From: Pirellulales bacterium
Lineage (GTDB): Bacteria > Planctomycetota > Planctomycetia > Pirellulales > Lacipirellulaceae
Reading direction: 5' to 3'
Length of the DNA: 36,706 bases
Assembly: GCA_025935855.1 (NCBI GenBank)
Contig: JAICUM010000003.1
Span: 1 to 36,706 of the forward strand
Made by a program: the position numbers and the translations under genes. Positions within the stretch are counted from its first letter, which is position 1, and each line of letters starts with the position of its first letter. This document shows, one piece after another, positions 7,542 to 15,648 of this stretch. Below the pieces are notes generated by a model. It searched no databases. It saw only the letters and a list, made by a program, of their open reading frames with translations, and was not told where the DNA came from.

Positions 7542-8756
7542 ATGTTCCCCACCAAGGACACAGCCCAAAAGTCCCAAAACTCAAATTCGCCGCGAACGAG
7601 ACGCCTCCGGCAACCGATTCCAACTACTTTTGTCCAGTTCGCACTCGCGATTGCCGCACTCACAGCCCCAAAAGTCCCAACGCTCACCGCCGCCAAATAC
7701 GACGCGTCTCTTGTGGCGCGCGTCAAACAAGTACTGCCCAATTCCCCCGGCGCCTGCGTCCTCGCCATCGACGGTGGCCAAGTCGTCTTCAAGCAAGGCT
7801 TCGGCGTGGCCGACGTCCAGTCCAAGGAACCCTGCACTCCGGCCACCAACTTCCGCATGGCCAGCGTCTCCAAGCAGTTCACCGCGACGGCGGTGATGCT
7901 GCTCGTCGATCGCGGCAAGCTCTCGCTCAACGACACGCTCGACAAATTCTTCCCCGGCTTTCCCAAGTACGGCGAGAAGATCACGATCCGCCATCTGCTC
8001 ACGCACACGTCCGGTCTGCCGGAATACGAAACGCTCGTCCCCAAAGGCACGACGCTGCAGCTCGACGACCTGGACGTATTGCATCTTCTCATGGACGCCA
8101 AAGCACCGCTGTTCCCCGCCGGCGAAAAATGGGAGTACTCCAACTCGGCGTTCGTGCTCCTTGGCCTCATCGTCGAAGTCGCTGCCAAGAAGCCCTTCCA
8201 CCAGTTCATGGCCGACGAAATCTTCAAGCCGCTCGAAATGAACGACACCGTCCTCTATCAACGCGGCTTCAACGAAGTGAAAAATCGCGCCTATGGCCAC
8301 TCGAAAAAGGACGGCCACTGGGTCCGCGACGATCAAAGCGTCACGAGCGCCACGCGCGGCGACGGCGTGGTCTACACCTCGCTCGACGACTACCAGAAAT
8401 GGCTCTTCGCCCACGCCCAGCGGAAAATCCTCGGCGAAAGCTCCCACCACCAAATGTTCTCGCCCCAGGTGAAAACCACTCGCGGCGACAGCTCCTACGG
8501 CTTCGGCTGGTTCATCGACGAGTACCGTGGCACGCGCCGCGTGTACCACAATGGCGATACGCGCGGCTTTCGCATCTGCGTCCAGGCATTCCCCGACCGG
8601 CTGGCTGCCATCCTGCTGCAGTGCAACGGCGAAGTCGAGGAGGACATGACCAAAGTTGGCGAGCGGCTGGCCGATGTGCTGATTTTCGACCGCGAGCAAA
8701 GCCTGACAACTAAGCCAGTTACGGCAAACCGAACACATCCGGCTGCCAGCCCGTAA
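7542..8756 (+). CDS. Secreted serine hydrolase of the class C beta-lactamase / penicillin-binding protein family
   Basis: The ORF begins at 7419, but the first 41 residues look non-coding. The ATG at 7542 gives 404 residues with a basic segment (RTRRLRQ) and a short hydrophobic stretch (FVQFALAIAALTA), a plausible export signal. The family triad is present: SxxK at Ser108-Lys111 (MASVSKQF), YxN at Tyr199-Asn201 (WEYSNSAF) and a His-x-Gly motif at 336-338 (VYHNGDTRGF). HLLTHTSGLPEYE is another hallmark. Members are D-amino peptidases, esterases or lactamases; the substrate cannot be told. It is most likely periplasmic or surface-located. It precedes the exported MsrA gene by 67 bases in the same direction, but a shared role is not evident. 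Confidence 0.85.
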   Translation: MFPTKDTAQKSQNSNSPRTRRLRQPIPTTFVQFALAIAALTAPKVPTLTAAKYDASLVARVKQVLPNSPGACVLAIDGGQVVFKQGFGVADVQSKEPCTPATNFRMASVSKQFTATAVMLLVDRGKLSLNDTLDKFFPGFPKYGEKITIRHLLTHTSGLPEYETLVPKGTTLQLDDLDVLHLLMDAKAPLFPAGEKWEYSNSAFVLLGLIVEVAAKKPFHQFMADEIFKPLEMNDTVLYQRGFNEVKNRAYGHSKKDGHWVRDDQSVTSATRGDGVVYTSLDDYQKWLFAHAQRKILGESSHHQMFSPQVKTTRGDSSYGFGWFIDEYRGTRRVYHNGDTRGFRICVQAFPDRLAAILLQCNGEVEEDMTKVGERLADVLIFDREQSLTTKPVTANRTHPAASP

Positions 8757-8823
8757 AATGTAACGGTCAAGACTACCGATTGACGTCTGCTCTACTCGAA
8801 CTCCCCAGACGTGCGCCAACACA

Positions 8824-9555
8824 ATGAATACCAATCCTCGCCCCATCCGACTCGCGGCCCTGGTCGCCGCCGTTCTTACCGGAGTTGCTTCGATGGCCAG
8901 TATGAACATCGCCAACGCTGACTCGGCTGCCGAAGGTTCCTCTTCGGCGAGCGATGACGCGTCCAAGAAAGATGACGGCGCCAAGGGCAAGTACCAGCAG
9001 GCCACGTTTGGCAGCGGCTGCTTCTGGTGCAGCGAAGCCGCCTTTTCGCAGCTCAAAGGCGTCAAGTCGGCCGTCTCCGGCTTCAGCGGCGGCCGCGTCA
9101 AGAACCCGACTTACAAGCAAGTCTGCAAGGGCCACACCGGCCATGCCGAGGTTGTGCAGGTGACCTACGATCCCAAGGTGATCACCTATCCGGAGCTGCT
9201 TGAGGTCTTTTGGGAGATCCACGATCCCACCACGCTCAACCGCCAAGGCGCCGACGTCGGCACGCAGTACCGCTCGGTCATCTTCTATCACAACGAAGAG
9301 CAGCAGAAAGCGGCCGAGCACTACAAGAAGAAGCTGAACGATTCCAAGGCGTTCGGCAAGCCGATCGTCACCCAGATCGTCAAGTTCGACAAGTTCTATC
9401 CGGCGGAAGATTATCACCAGGAATACTTCGCTCAGAACCCGCAGGCGCCTTACTGCCAGATGGTCATCCGGCCGAAGATCGAGGAATTCCGCCAGGTCTT
9501 CGCGAACAAGATCAAGGGCCCAAACGAGCGGCAAGCAGAAAGCGTCCAGCAGTAA
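8824..9555 (+). CDS. msrA: Exported peptide methionine sulfoxide reductase MsrA
   Basis: MsrA reduces the S-epimer of methionine sulfoxide in proteins. Residues 1-32 are a signal peptide (RLAALVAAVLTGVASMA), followed by a Ser/Asp/Lys-rich linker. The catalytic motif GCFWC has its nucleophile at Cys66. Other landmarks are SGGRVKNPTYKQVCKGHTGHAE, VFWEIHDPTT, QGADVGTQYRSVIFY and a late PYCQMVI, whose Cys may help in resolving the disulfide. Export implies a role in repairing oxidised envelope proteins, and a membrane electron donor would be needed; none is encoded here. The msrB gene follows after 60 bp, so the two are likely co-transcribed. No strong Shine-Dalgarno is seen. Confidence 0.95.
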   Translation: MNTNPRPIRLAALVAAVLTGVASMASMNIANADSAAEGSSSASDDASKKDDGAKGKYQQATFGSGCFWCSEAAFSQLKGVKSAVSGFSGGRVKNPTYKQVCKGHTGHAEVVQVTYDPKVITYPELLEVFWEIHDPTTLNRQGADVGTQYRSVIFYHNEEQQKAAEHYKKKLNDSKAFGKPIVTQIVKFDKFYPAEDYHQEYFAQNPQAPYCQMVIRPKIEEFRQVFANKIKGPNERQAESVQQ

Positions 9556-9615
9556 GGTCTCCGGCATCGTAGCGATGCGAATCGCGTGCAGAGCAAAGTG
9601 AAAGGGCTATCGATC

Positions 9616-10338
9616 ATGAATAAGTTTATTGTTCTCGGCGGCTTGTTCGTCTTAGCGCTCAGCGCCGTCGCGTATTGCGATACAGCGGATAAGGAAGCTC
9701 AAAGCGCCGGCGAGAAATCACCCGTCACAAAATCCGATTCGACGAAGGATGACTCGGCGATCAAATCCACAGCGAAGGCCGAATCCGACTCCAAGAAGAA
9801 GGAAGAAGAGCCGGACAAGATTGACTGGAAGAAAGTCAATTGGAAGAAGCGGCTCACCGAGTGGCAGTACCAAGTCACCCGCCGGGCCGAGACCGAACCG
9901 GCGTTTCACAATGAGTACTGGAACAACTTCAAGGACGGCGCCTACAAGTGCGTCAGTTGCGGCCTGCCGCTGTTTGAATCGACGTCCAAGTTCGAGTCCG
10001 GCTGCGGCTGGCCGAGCTTTGACAAGACGATCAGTAAGGACGTGATCACCACGCGCAGCGATTTCAAGCTCGGCTACAAGCGCATTGAAGTCCGCTGCAA
10101 ACGCTGCGGCGCCCACCTCGGCCACGTCTTCAACGACGGCCCCACGCAAACCGGCCTGCGCTACTGCATGAACTCCGCCGCGATGAAGTTCGTGCCCGCC
10201 AAAGACGCCCTTGCCAAGGACGCGAAAAAGGAGGAGGCAAAAGAGGCTAAAAAGGAAGGCTCAACTACCGACGCCAAGGCCGAAACCAAACCCGCCGAAG
10301 CCACCAAGGAGACCGCCAAAACCGATGTCGCCAAGTAA
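9616..10338 (+). CDS. msrB: Exported peptide methionine sulfoxide reductase MsrB with a charged C-terminal tail
   Basis: MsrB reduces the R-epimer of methionine sulfoxide, complementing MsrA. A GTG at 9586 is possible, but the ATG at 9616 directly starts a signal peptide (NKFIVLGGLFVLALSAVAY). A Lys/Ser/Asp-rich linker leads to the domain at about 70-195. Zinc cysteines are Cys112/Cys115 (KCVSCG) and Cys161/Cys164 (CKRCG). The substrate pocket is SGCGWPSF and HLGHVFNDG, and the catalytic Cys184 lies in LRYCMNSAAM. The last 45 residues are a Lys/Ala/Glu/Thr low-complexity tail not found in the usual 140-residue enzyme. Such a tail might bind a surface polymer or act as a spacer; this is inference. 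It is paired with exported msrA upstream. Confidence 0.95.
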   Translation: MNKFIVLGGLFVLALSAVAYCDTADKEAQSAGEKSPVTKSDSTKDDSAIKSTAKAESDSKKKEEEPDKIDWKKVNWKKRLTEWQYQVTRRAETEPAFHNEYWNNFKDGAYKCVSCGLPLFESTSKFESGCGWPSFDKTISKDVITTRSDFKLGYKRIEVRCKRCGAHLGHVFNDGPTQTGLRYCMNSAAMKFVPAKDALAKDAKKEEAKEAKKEGSTTDAKAETKPAEATKETAKTDVAK

Positions 10339-10432
10339 GCAACATTTAGCACCCGGCCTTGGCCGGGAGATGTACGCGGCCGCCAGAAATCGGTCATAAA
10401 TTCCGCCGCAGCGAGCTACACTTGGAGTACCG

Positions 10433-12055
10433 ATGCCCCAAATACCCATGGACGGACCCCCGCTCTCGCCGCCGCGAATGACCGAGCAACAAACCTATCT
10501 CTCACCCGACGTCATCCCGCGACTTGCGGCCATCGACGTTGGCAGCAACAGCATTCGCCTGGTCGTCGCTGAAGCTCAAGCCGGCGGCCGCTACCGCATC
10601 TTGGATGAAGAGCGCGAAACTACGCGCCTCGGCCGGGCGCTCGCGACCACCGGCGAGCTGGACCCGGCCTCGATCGAATCTTCTCTGGCCGCGCTGCGGC
10701 GGTTCAAGTCGATCATCAGCGGCCTGAACGTCGAAAGCATCCGCACGATCGCCACCTGTGCGGTTCGTGAGGCGAAGAACGGCGCCGAGTTCTGCCGGCG
10801 GGTACAAGAGGAAACCGGCCTGGAAGTCGAGGTCATCGACTCCGATCAGGAAGCCGACCTCGCCTTTCAAAGCGTCCGGCGGCGCTTCGATCTTTCTGGA
10901 AAAAGCACCGTGCTCGCCGATATCGGCGGCGGCAGCACCGAGATTGTCATCGCTTCGGGCGACATCATCGAATCGATGTACGCCACGAAACTTGGCGCCG
11001 TGCGCCTGGCTGAAAAATTCGGCAGCGATCTTTCGGACGATGGCAGGTTCGCGAGCCTGAAGCGGTGGATCGATCGCGAGCTTCGCAAGACAACGGAGAA
11101 ACCGTCGGCGCCGCTGCACTTATTAATCGGCTCCGGCGGCACGTTCACCAGCCTCGCGAGCATGCTCATGGCCAGCCGCGGGCTGTCACGCTTGCCCGCC
11201 TCCGGCTTTCGCGCTTCGCGGGCTGACGTGTGTCATCTGATCGACCGCCTGCGCGGCATGTCGCTGGAGGAGCGCTGCCAGGCGCCGGGCTTGAACGCTG
11301 ACCGCGTGGACATCATCGTGCCGGGGCTGGCCATCATCGACGGCATCATGCGCCGCTTCCGCGTCAACACGCTGCAGGTGCATACCTATGGCGTGCGCGA
11401 CGGCGTACTGCTCACGATGATCGACAATATGCAGGGCGCGGCCGACATCAGCTCGCCCAATGTGGACGAACAGATCGACCGCTTTACGGAAGCTTGCGGC
11501 GTTGGCGTCGATCACTCGCGGCATGTTGCGAAGCTCGCCGGCGAGATTTACGCGGGCCTGGCCGCGATTTACGACCTGCCGACGAGCGATCGCCGCTTGC
11601 TCGAAGCCGCTGCCAGGATGCAGGACGTCGGCTACCTCATCAGCTACCAGGGGCATCACAAGCACTCGTACCATCTCATTCTGCACAGCCGGCTCGAAGC
11701 GTTTGAACCAGAGGAGTTGGAGATCATCGCGAACGTCGCCCGCTACCACCGCGGCGCCGAGCCGAAGAAAAAACATGAATCCTTCGCGGGCCTCAGCGGC
11801 GAAGACCGCAAGCGCGTGCGACGCATGGCGGCCATCCTGCGGCTGGCCGGCGGGCTGGATCGCAGCCACAACCAAATCATCAAAGCGGTCGAGGTGACCG
11901 GCTCGCCCGGGCAAATTGAGCTCACCGTTCACGCAGCCGAGTATCCGGAAGTGGATCTTTGGGCCTGCCGCCGCCGAGCCGAAATGTTCCAGAACGAGTT
12001 TGACGCGGAGCTCATCGTTCGCTGGGCGGGCCAAGCCGCGGCCGCGACCGCCTGA
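10433..12055 (+). CDS. Ppx/GppA-family phosphatase (exopolyphosphatase or pppGpp phosphohydrolase) with HD-like C-terminal domain
   Basis: The 540-residue protein has the actin-like ATPase fold of Ppx/GppA: phosphate 1 loop AAIDVGSNSIRLVVAEA (about 32-48), TCAVREAKNG, and the second loop ADIGGGSTEIVIASG (about 162-176). The C-terminal third, from about 345, resembles the HD-like domain of the long E. coli-type enzymes (DHSRHVAKLA, GHHKHSYHLI, VARYHRGAEP). In it the usual His-Asp pair reads MQDVG, so Gln replaces His and metal binding there is doubtful. Members release phosphate from polyphosphate or convert pppGpp to ppGpp; sequence alone does not separate these. A ggag lies about eight bases before the ATG at 10433, though ATGs at 10448 and 10478 are possible. 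It converges on nnrD with only six bases between stops. Confidence 0.88.
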   Translation: MPQIPMDGPPLSPPRMTEQQTYLSPDVIPRLAAIDVGSNSIRLVVAEAQAGGRYRILDEERETTRLGRALATTGELDPASIESSLAALRRFKSIISGLNVESIRTIATCAVREAKNGAEFCRRVQEETGLEVEVIDSDQEADLAFQSVRRRFDLSGKSTVLADIGGGSTEIVIASGDIIESMYATKLGAVRLAEKFGSDLSDDGRFASLKRWIDRELRKTTEKPSAPLHLLIGSGGTFTSLASMLMASRGLSRLPASGFRASRADVCHLIDRLRGMSLEERCQAPGLNADRVDIIVPGLAIIDGIMRRFRVNTLQVHTYGVRDGVLLTMIDNMQGAADISSPNVDEQIDRFTEACGVGVDHSRHVAKLAGEIYAGLAAIYDLPTSDRRLLEAAARMQDVGYLISYQGHHKHSYHLILHSRLEAFEPEELEIIANVARYHRGAEPKKKHESFAGLSGEDRKRVRRMAAILRLAGGLDRSHNQIIKAVEVTGSPGQIELTVHAAEYPEVDLWACRRRAEMFQNEFDAELIVRWAGQAAAATA

Positions 12056-12061
12056 ACGATC

Positions 12062-12952
12062 TCATCGGTGTGGGGTCTGCTTGAACGCCCCGGGCAGAAA
12101 AGCAAGCAGATCGCTCGCTGTGAGCGAGACTTGCCCTAACCGCTCCGCCGCCAAATCCCCGGCGAGACCATGCACGTGTACGGCCAGCCGTGCGGCATCC
12201 CATGGCCCCAGATGCTGGCCAATCAGCGCCGCCACGATGCCCGTCAGGCAATCGCCCGTGCCGCCAGTTGCCATGCCGGGATTGCCGGTGTGATTCACCG
12301 CGTATCGCGACGAATCGCAAACGACCGTTTCATGGCCTTTAAGCACAACGACCGTCAATCCTGAGGAATCGCACTGACAAAGCGATGAAGCCTGGGCGGC
12401 GCGTTCCGCGGCGGCGCCTTTCGCCGTCTCGCCGCTTAGCCACGCGAACTCGCCCTGATGCGGCGTTAGCACGCGCGGCCCGGCGGGCTTGTCGAGCAGC
12501 TTGGGATTGCGCTTCAGCATCATGGCGAGCGCATTTAACCCGTCGGCGTCCACCACCATCGGCCGCGGAATGTCGCGATACAGCTGTGCCACCAGCTCAG
12601 CGACGCCTTCGGTTCGACCCAGCCCGGGGCCGATCGCCCACACGTCGAACCGCTCGCTCGCGTCCATGAGATCGACCACGTTTGCCATGTCGGCGATGCC
12701 GTAATCGTCCTCGATGAGCGGGATCGTCATGTAACACGAATTGAACGCCGCGACGGTCGGCTGCGCGCTGGCCGGCGTCGCCACCGTGACCAGCCCGGCG
12801 CCGCTGCGCAGCGCCGCCATGCCGCAGATCGAAGGCGCTCCCGCCATCCCGCGCGACCCACCCAAGATTAGAACGCGGCCGTAGTCGCCCTTATGGCTAT
12901 CGCGCTTACGAGGCTCCAACCGCCTCATCGGTTCCTTCGTGACGTCGATCAT
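12062..12952 (-). CDS. nnrD: ADP/ATP-dependent (S)-NAD(P)H-hydrate dehydratase
   Basis: This enzyme repairs hydrated NADH and NADPH, which form spontaneously or through side reactions, at the cost of ATP or ADP. The ribokinase-like fold shows GDYGRVLILGGSRGMAGAP near the start, then AIGPGLGR, VVDADGLNAL, LTPHQGEFAWLSG and the nucleotide-binding NPGMATGGTGDCLTGIVAAL. At 296 residues it is the stand-alone dehydratase, without the NnrE epimerase domain that is fused in many bacteria. No nnrE is seen in the window. The gene follows larB by a 34-bp gap, in which part of a dispersed repeat lies, and may be read through from it. Confidence 0.92.
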   Translation of the reverse strand: MIDVTKEPMRRLEPRKRDSHKGDYGRVLILGGSRGMAGAPSICGMAALRSGAGLVTVATPASAQPTVAAFNSCYMTIPLIEDDYGIADMANVVDLMDASERFDVWAIGPGLGRTEGVAELVAQLYRDIPRPMVVDADGLNALAMMLKRNPKLLDKPAGPRVLTPHQGEFAWLSGETAKGAAAERAAQASSLCQCDSSGLTVVVLKGHETVVCDSSRYAVNHTGNPGMATGGTGDCLTGIVAALIGQHLGPWDAARLAVHVHGLAGDLAAERLGQVSLTASDLLAFLPGAFKQTPHR

Positions 12953-12975
12953 CAGCTCACATGAAAACGAGAAAA

Positions 12976-13016
12976 GAGATTCGCGATCATTCGCGAGATT
13001 CGCGGCTAATGCTCTT
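12976..13016. repeat. Long inverted repeat family, partial copy E, running into larB
   Basis: The sequence agattcgcgatcattcgcg and agattcgcggctaatgctc matches one arm of the long repeat. It starts in the larB-nnrD gap and extends about 30 bases into larB, where it encodes the last residues and the stop codon. Confidence 0.65.
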
Positions 13017-13778
13017 GTGGTGAACGCGCGTCGCCACCAGCCCGGCGAGGTAACCGGCTTTAAACCCCGCGTCGATGTTCACGACCGCCACATTCGCCGC
13101 GCAGCTGTTCAGCATGGAGAGCAGCGCCGAGACGCCGCCGAAGTTCGCCCCATAGCCGACGCTCGTCGGCACGGCGAACACCGGACAGGGAACGTACCCG
13201 CCCACGACGCTCGGCAGCGCGCCTTCCATCCCCGCCACGACCACCACCGCGTCGCAATCGACGAATTCCGCCAACCGCGCCGGCAGCCGATGCGGCCCGG
13301 CGACGCCCACGTCCTGCACCATCGCGACGTCCACGCCCATCCACAGCAGCGTTTCGCGGGCTTCTTCCGCCACCGGCAAATCGCTGGTACCGGCCGTGAT
13401 GACCGCCACCCGGCGCTGGGGCAAATGGTCGCCGTCATCGAGATCCACTCGAAACGTGCGCGCCGTGGCGTTATACGCTCCGTCCGGCAACAGTTCACTG
13501 AGCGGCGCCGCCTTCTCCGCGATCACTCGCGTGACGAGCACCGGTTGGCCGCGGTCCAGCAGCTGCCGCGCGATCGACGCTATGGTTTCCGCGGTTTTTC
13601 CCTCGCCATAAATCACCTCGGGAAAGCCACAACGAGCAGCACGATCGACGTCCACGGTCGCAGCCTGCGGACGCGCCTTTACGTCGCTCGATTGCACGAC
13701 AAGTTTAATAAATGTTTCGGCCGTGCATTGGCCGTTGAGAAGCTGCTCGGCGAGGTCATTGAGTTCGTGCGGCGCCAT
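12987..13778 (-). CDS. larB: LarB-type pyridinium-3,5-biscarboxylic acid mononucleotide synthase
   Basis: LarB carboxylates and hydrolyses nicotinate adenine dinucleotide, the first step to the nickel-pincer cofactor of lactate racemase and related enzymes. The PurE-like C-terminal domain is clear: VAVITAGTSDLPVAEEA, VQDVGVAGPHRL, VVVAGMEGALPSVVGG, VFAVPTSVGYGANFGG and NIDAGFKAGYLA. The N-terminal part has GFPEVIYGEGKT, also typical. The ORF opens at a GTG (13784), but the ATG at 13778 fits the family start (263 residues). The last ten residues (HKSISRESRE) are encoded by a dispersed repeat and probably replace the native tail. LarC, LarE and a racemase are not in the window. Confidence 0.92.
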   Translation of the reverse strand: MAPHELNDLAEQLLNGQCTAETFIKLVVQSSDVKARPQAATVDVDRAARCGFPEVIYGEGKTAETIASIARQLLDRGQPVLVTRVIAEKAAPLSELLPDGAYNATARTFRVDLDDGDHLPQRRVAVITAGTSDLPVAEEARETLLWMGVDVAMVQDVGVAGPHRLPARLAEFVDCDAVVVVAGMEGALPSVVGGYVPCPVFAVPTSVGYGANFGGVSALLSMLNSCAANVAVVNIDAGFKAGYLAGLVATRVHHKSISRESRE

Positions 13779-13810
13779 GTCCACAGTCTAATGCACGACG
13801 CCTCTCGCAA

Positions 13811-14635
13811 CTACGCCGCGAGCGGCACGGCGACGAGTTCGCCGTGGATGGCGTGGAGCGTCTCGGCGTCAATCGTGTGCTGGCCATTGGCGAATCCCAC
13901 CAGCAAGGCCAGGTCGCACAGCCGGTTGATCCGCCGCGGCAAGCCCGCCGAAAGCTGGTACACTGCATCCAAGCCTTCGGCCGAGAAAATCTCGCGCGAA
14001 GCGCCGGCCGCGCTCAGTCGATGGCTCACGTACTCCGCCGTTTCCTCGGCGGTGAGCGGCTGCAACAGCACCTTGATGTCGAGCCGCTCGTCCAGCGGTC
14101 CGCAGCGCTGGATCATCGGCAGCAGCGTCGGCTGCCCGACCAACAGCAGCGTAAACGACGGCTGCTCGACCGATCCAAGGTTCAGAAGCAGCCGCAACGG
14201 CTCGAGCAGCCCGCTGTCTTCGAGCAGATGCGCCTCGTCAACGACGATCACGGCATGCCGGCCGGCCTGAACGTTCTCGCCGAGAGTGTACTCCAGCCGC
14301 CGTAGGCTTTCCTCGATGGTGTGCCGCGGCGGATCGGCCGACGGCGCCCCGAAGTGCTCGGCGAGATACACCAGCAAATCGCGGTCGCTCATCTGCGGGA
14401 AGACGACGCGAACGAACGGCTGGAACCGCTCGCCAAGCTGCTGCCGCAGCGATTCGACGAGCAGCGTCTTGCCGACCCCCGCGGCACCGGCCACAAGTCC
14501 CGCCGCGCGGCCGTTTTCGATCGCGTAACGAAGCTTGTGCAGAGCGGCTTGCTGGGCGGCGGCTTTGTAATACATCCGCGCGTCGTAGCCCGGCTCGAAG
14601 GGCTTCGCGTCCAGTTGCCAATAGTCTAGGTACAT
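13811..14635 (-). CDS. ExeA/GspA-type AAA ATPase
   Basis: The 274-residue protein begins MYLDYWQLDAKPFEPGYD, the typical start of ExeA/GspA-like ATPases (yW.l...PF). Walker A is GAAGVGKT at 50-57, Walker B VIVVDEAH at 129-136, followed by LRLLLNLG and VGQPTLLP, then the C-terminal lid GLPRRINRLCDLALLVG. The family includes the type II secretion helper ExeA, the ATPase of exosortase-linked polysaccharide loci, and transposition regulators. The peptidoglycan-binding C-terminus of true ExeA is absent. Its position 55 bp downstream of a CpsD/ParA-like gene and a membrane protein suggests an envelope or polysaccharide export operon, but no other genes of such a locus are present. Confidence 0.87.
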   Translation of the reverse strand: MYLDYWQLDAKPFEPGYDARMYYKAAAQQAALHKLRYAIENGRAAGLVAGAAGVGKTLLVESLRQQLGERFQPFVRVVFPQMSDRDLLVYLAEHFGAPSADPPRHTIEESLRRLEYTLGENVQAGRHAVIVVDEAHLLEDSGLLEPLRLLLNLGSVEQPSFTLLLVGQPTLLPMIQRCGPLDERLDIKVLLQPLTAEETAEYVSHRLSAAGASREIFSAEGLDAVYQLSAGLPRRINRLCDLALLVGFANGQHTIDAETLHAIHGELVAVPLAA

Positions 14636-14690
14636 GGGCAGCTTAAGTGGTTAGCGGTGACCGGTAGTGAATGGCAACGCCGGGGCGGCG

Positions 14691-15626
14691 CTAGGCGGCG
14701 ATGTTCACCTGGCCGAGGCAAAGTCTGGCAAGGTCGGGAGCGGTTTGCGCGAGCCGCTGCGAGTTAAGTGATGGATCGTGGCCGCGGCTGTTGGCGATGA
14801 TCACCGCATCGAGTCGGCACTGCTTGGCAACTTGGCAGGCGACGCTGGCTTGAATCGGATCATCCAGAGCGCCGAGGTCTACCAGCACGATGTTGTAGTG
14901 ATAACGCAGCACGCCCGCCGTAACAGACGCATGGATTGAGCCGATCTTTTCCGCGGCTGCCGCGCCGCCGCGTGCCAGCGGCAACACCGCAAGTTGGTCG
15001 CCCAGCGAATGCACGACTGCCTCGGCCAGCGGCGTTTGGCCGGCGAGCACATCCTCCCAGCCGGCCTGGATGGCCATTCCCAGTGCATTGGCCAGGCCGG
15101 GCGCCGCGAAGTTGGCGTCCACAATTGCCACTGTTTTCCCGGCGTCAATTAAGAGCCGGGCAGCGGACGCCATGAGCGTGGTGCAGCCGGCGCCGCGGCT
15201 CGTGCCGGCAATGCCAATCAGGCTGCGGCCGGCGTCGTCGGCGGCCAGCAGGGTGCTGACCAGATTGTCGAGACTGCCGGCATGGTGACGAACAAGTGTT
15301 TCAGAGACAGAGGACCAGCGAAAGCGATCCACTTCGAGCGCCGGCTTGAACTGCTGTTGAGGCGCCTGTGCCGGCCGAGCAAACTCCGACAACGGCCGCC
15401 GTGCGGTTGGCGTTGTCGTCACTTCTGCGTCGACGGATTGATTTAATGTCAGCGTCGAGCGATCAGCCACGCCAAATCTCAAAGCTAGCCCCGACCAAGC
15501 TTGGTCGGGGCTATTTAGTTGAGGCAACGCGGCGCGATCTGCTGGCGAGGTGGTGGCTTGAGGCGCGCCTACAGGCGGTCTTTCGTTCTGATAGGCGCGG
15601 ATGAACGCCTCGTCGATGGCACTCAT
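14691..15626 (-). CDS. ParA/CpsD-like P-loop protein with degenerate Walker A
   Basis: A 311-residue protein with a proline-rich N-terminal 100 residues and a C-terminal ParA/MinD/CpsD-type domain. The P-loop region GIAGTSRGAGCTTLMASAA (about 138-156) is followed by GKTVAIVDANFAAPGLA, the Walker A' segment typical of BY-kinases and polysaccharide co-polymerase partners. Where the family has a catalytic Lys (GxGKT), this protein has Cys148. The later VLVDLGALDD is the Walker B region. There is no Tyr-rich tail as in active CpsD. A perfect 28-bp palindrome at 15486-15513 is translated in frame as residues about 38-47. It sits 22 bp after the membrane-protein gene and 55 bp before the ExeA-like gene, most likely one operon. 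Loss of Lys suggests weak or no ATP hydrolysis. Confidence 0.8.
   Translation of the reverse strand: MSAIDEAFIRAYQNERPPVGAPQATTSPADRAALPQLNSPDQAWSGLALRFGVADRSTLTLNQSVDAEVTTTPTARRPLSEFARPAQAPQQQFKPALEVDRFRWSSVSETLVRHHAGSLDNLVSTLLAADDAGRSLIGIAGTSRGAGCTTLMASAARLLIDAGKTVAIVDANFAAPGLANALGMAIQAGWEDVLAGQTPLAEAVVHSLGDQLAVLPLARGGAAAAEKIGSIHASVTAGVLRYHYNIVLVDLGALDDPIQASVACQVAKQCRLDAVIIANSRGHDPSLNSQRLAQTAPDLARLCLGQVNIAA
15486..15513. repeat. Perfect 28-bp palindrome inside a coding region
   Basis: Arm tagccccgaccaag is followed directly by its exact complement cttggtcggggcta with no spacer, centred on a HindIII-like aagctt. It lies in frame within the variable N-terminal region of the ParA/CpsD-like gene. 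Its size and composition suggest a mobile palindromic repeat tolerated because the region is disordered. Confidence 0.8.
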
Positions 15627-15648
15627 GGAGAGCGTTCCCTTGCGTTGA

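Noticed and set aside
7205-8713. 502-aa ORF on the plus strand in another frame of the serine hydrolase
   Set aside because: It is Arg/Pro/His-rich, has no recognisable motif, and overlaps the hydrolase, whose SxxK, YxN and HxG motifs are in the right order.
7581-9101. 506-aa minus-strand ORF over the hydrolase and msrA
   Set aside because: It is antisense to two genes with clear catalytic motifs. Its Val/Ala/Glu/Asp-rich translation is typical of the complement of GC-rich coding DNA.
12939-14270. 443-aa plus-strand ORF over larB and the ExeA-like gene
   Set aside because: Antisense shadow; both opposite genes have strong family motifs, and the translation is Arg/His/Ser-rich low-information sequence.
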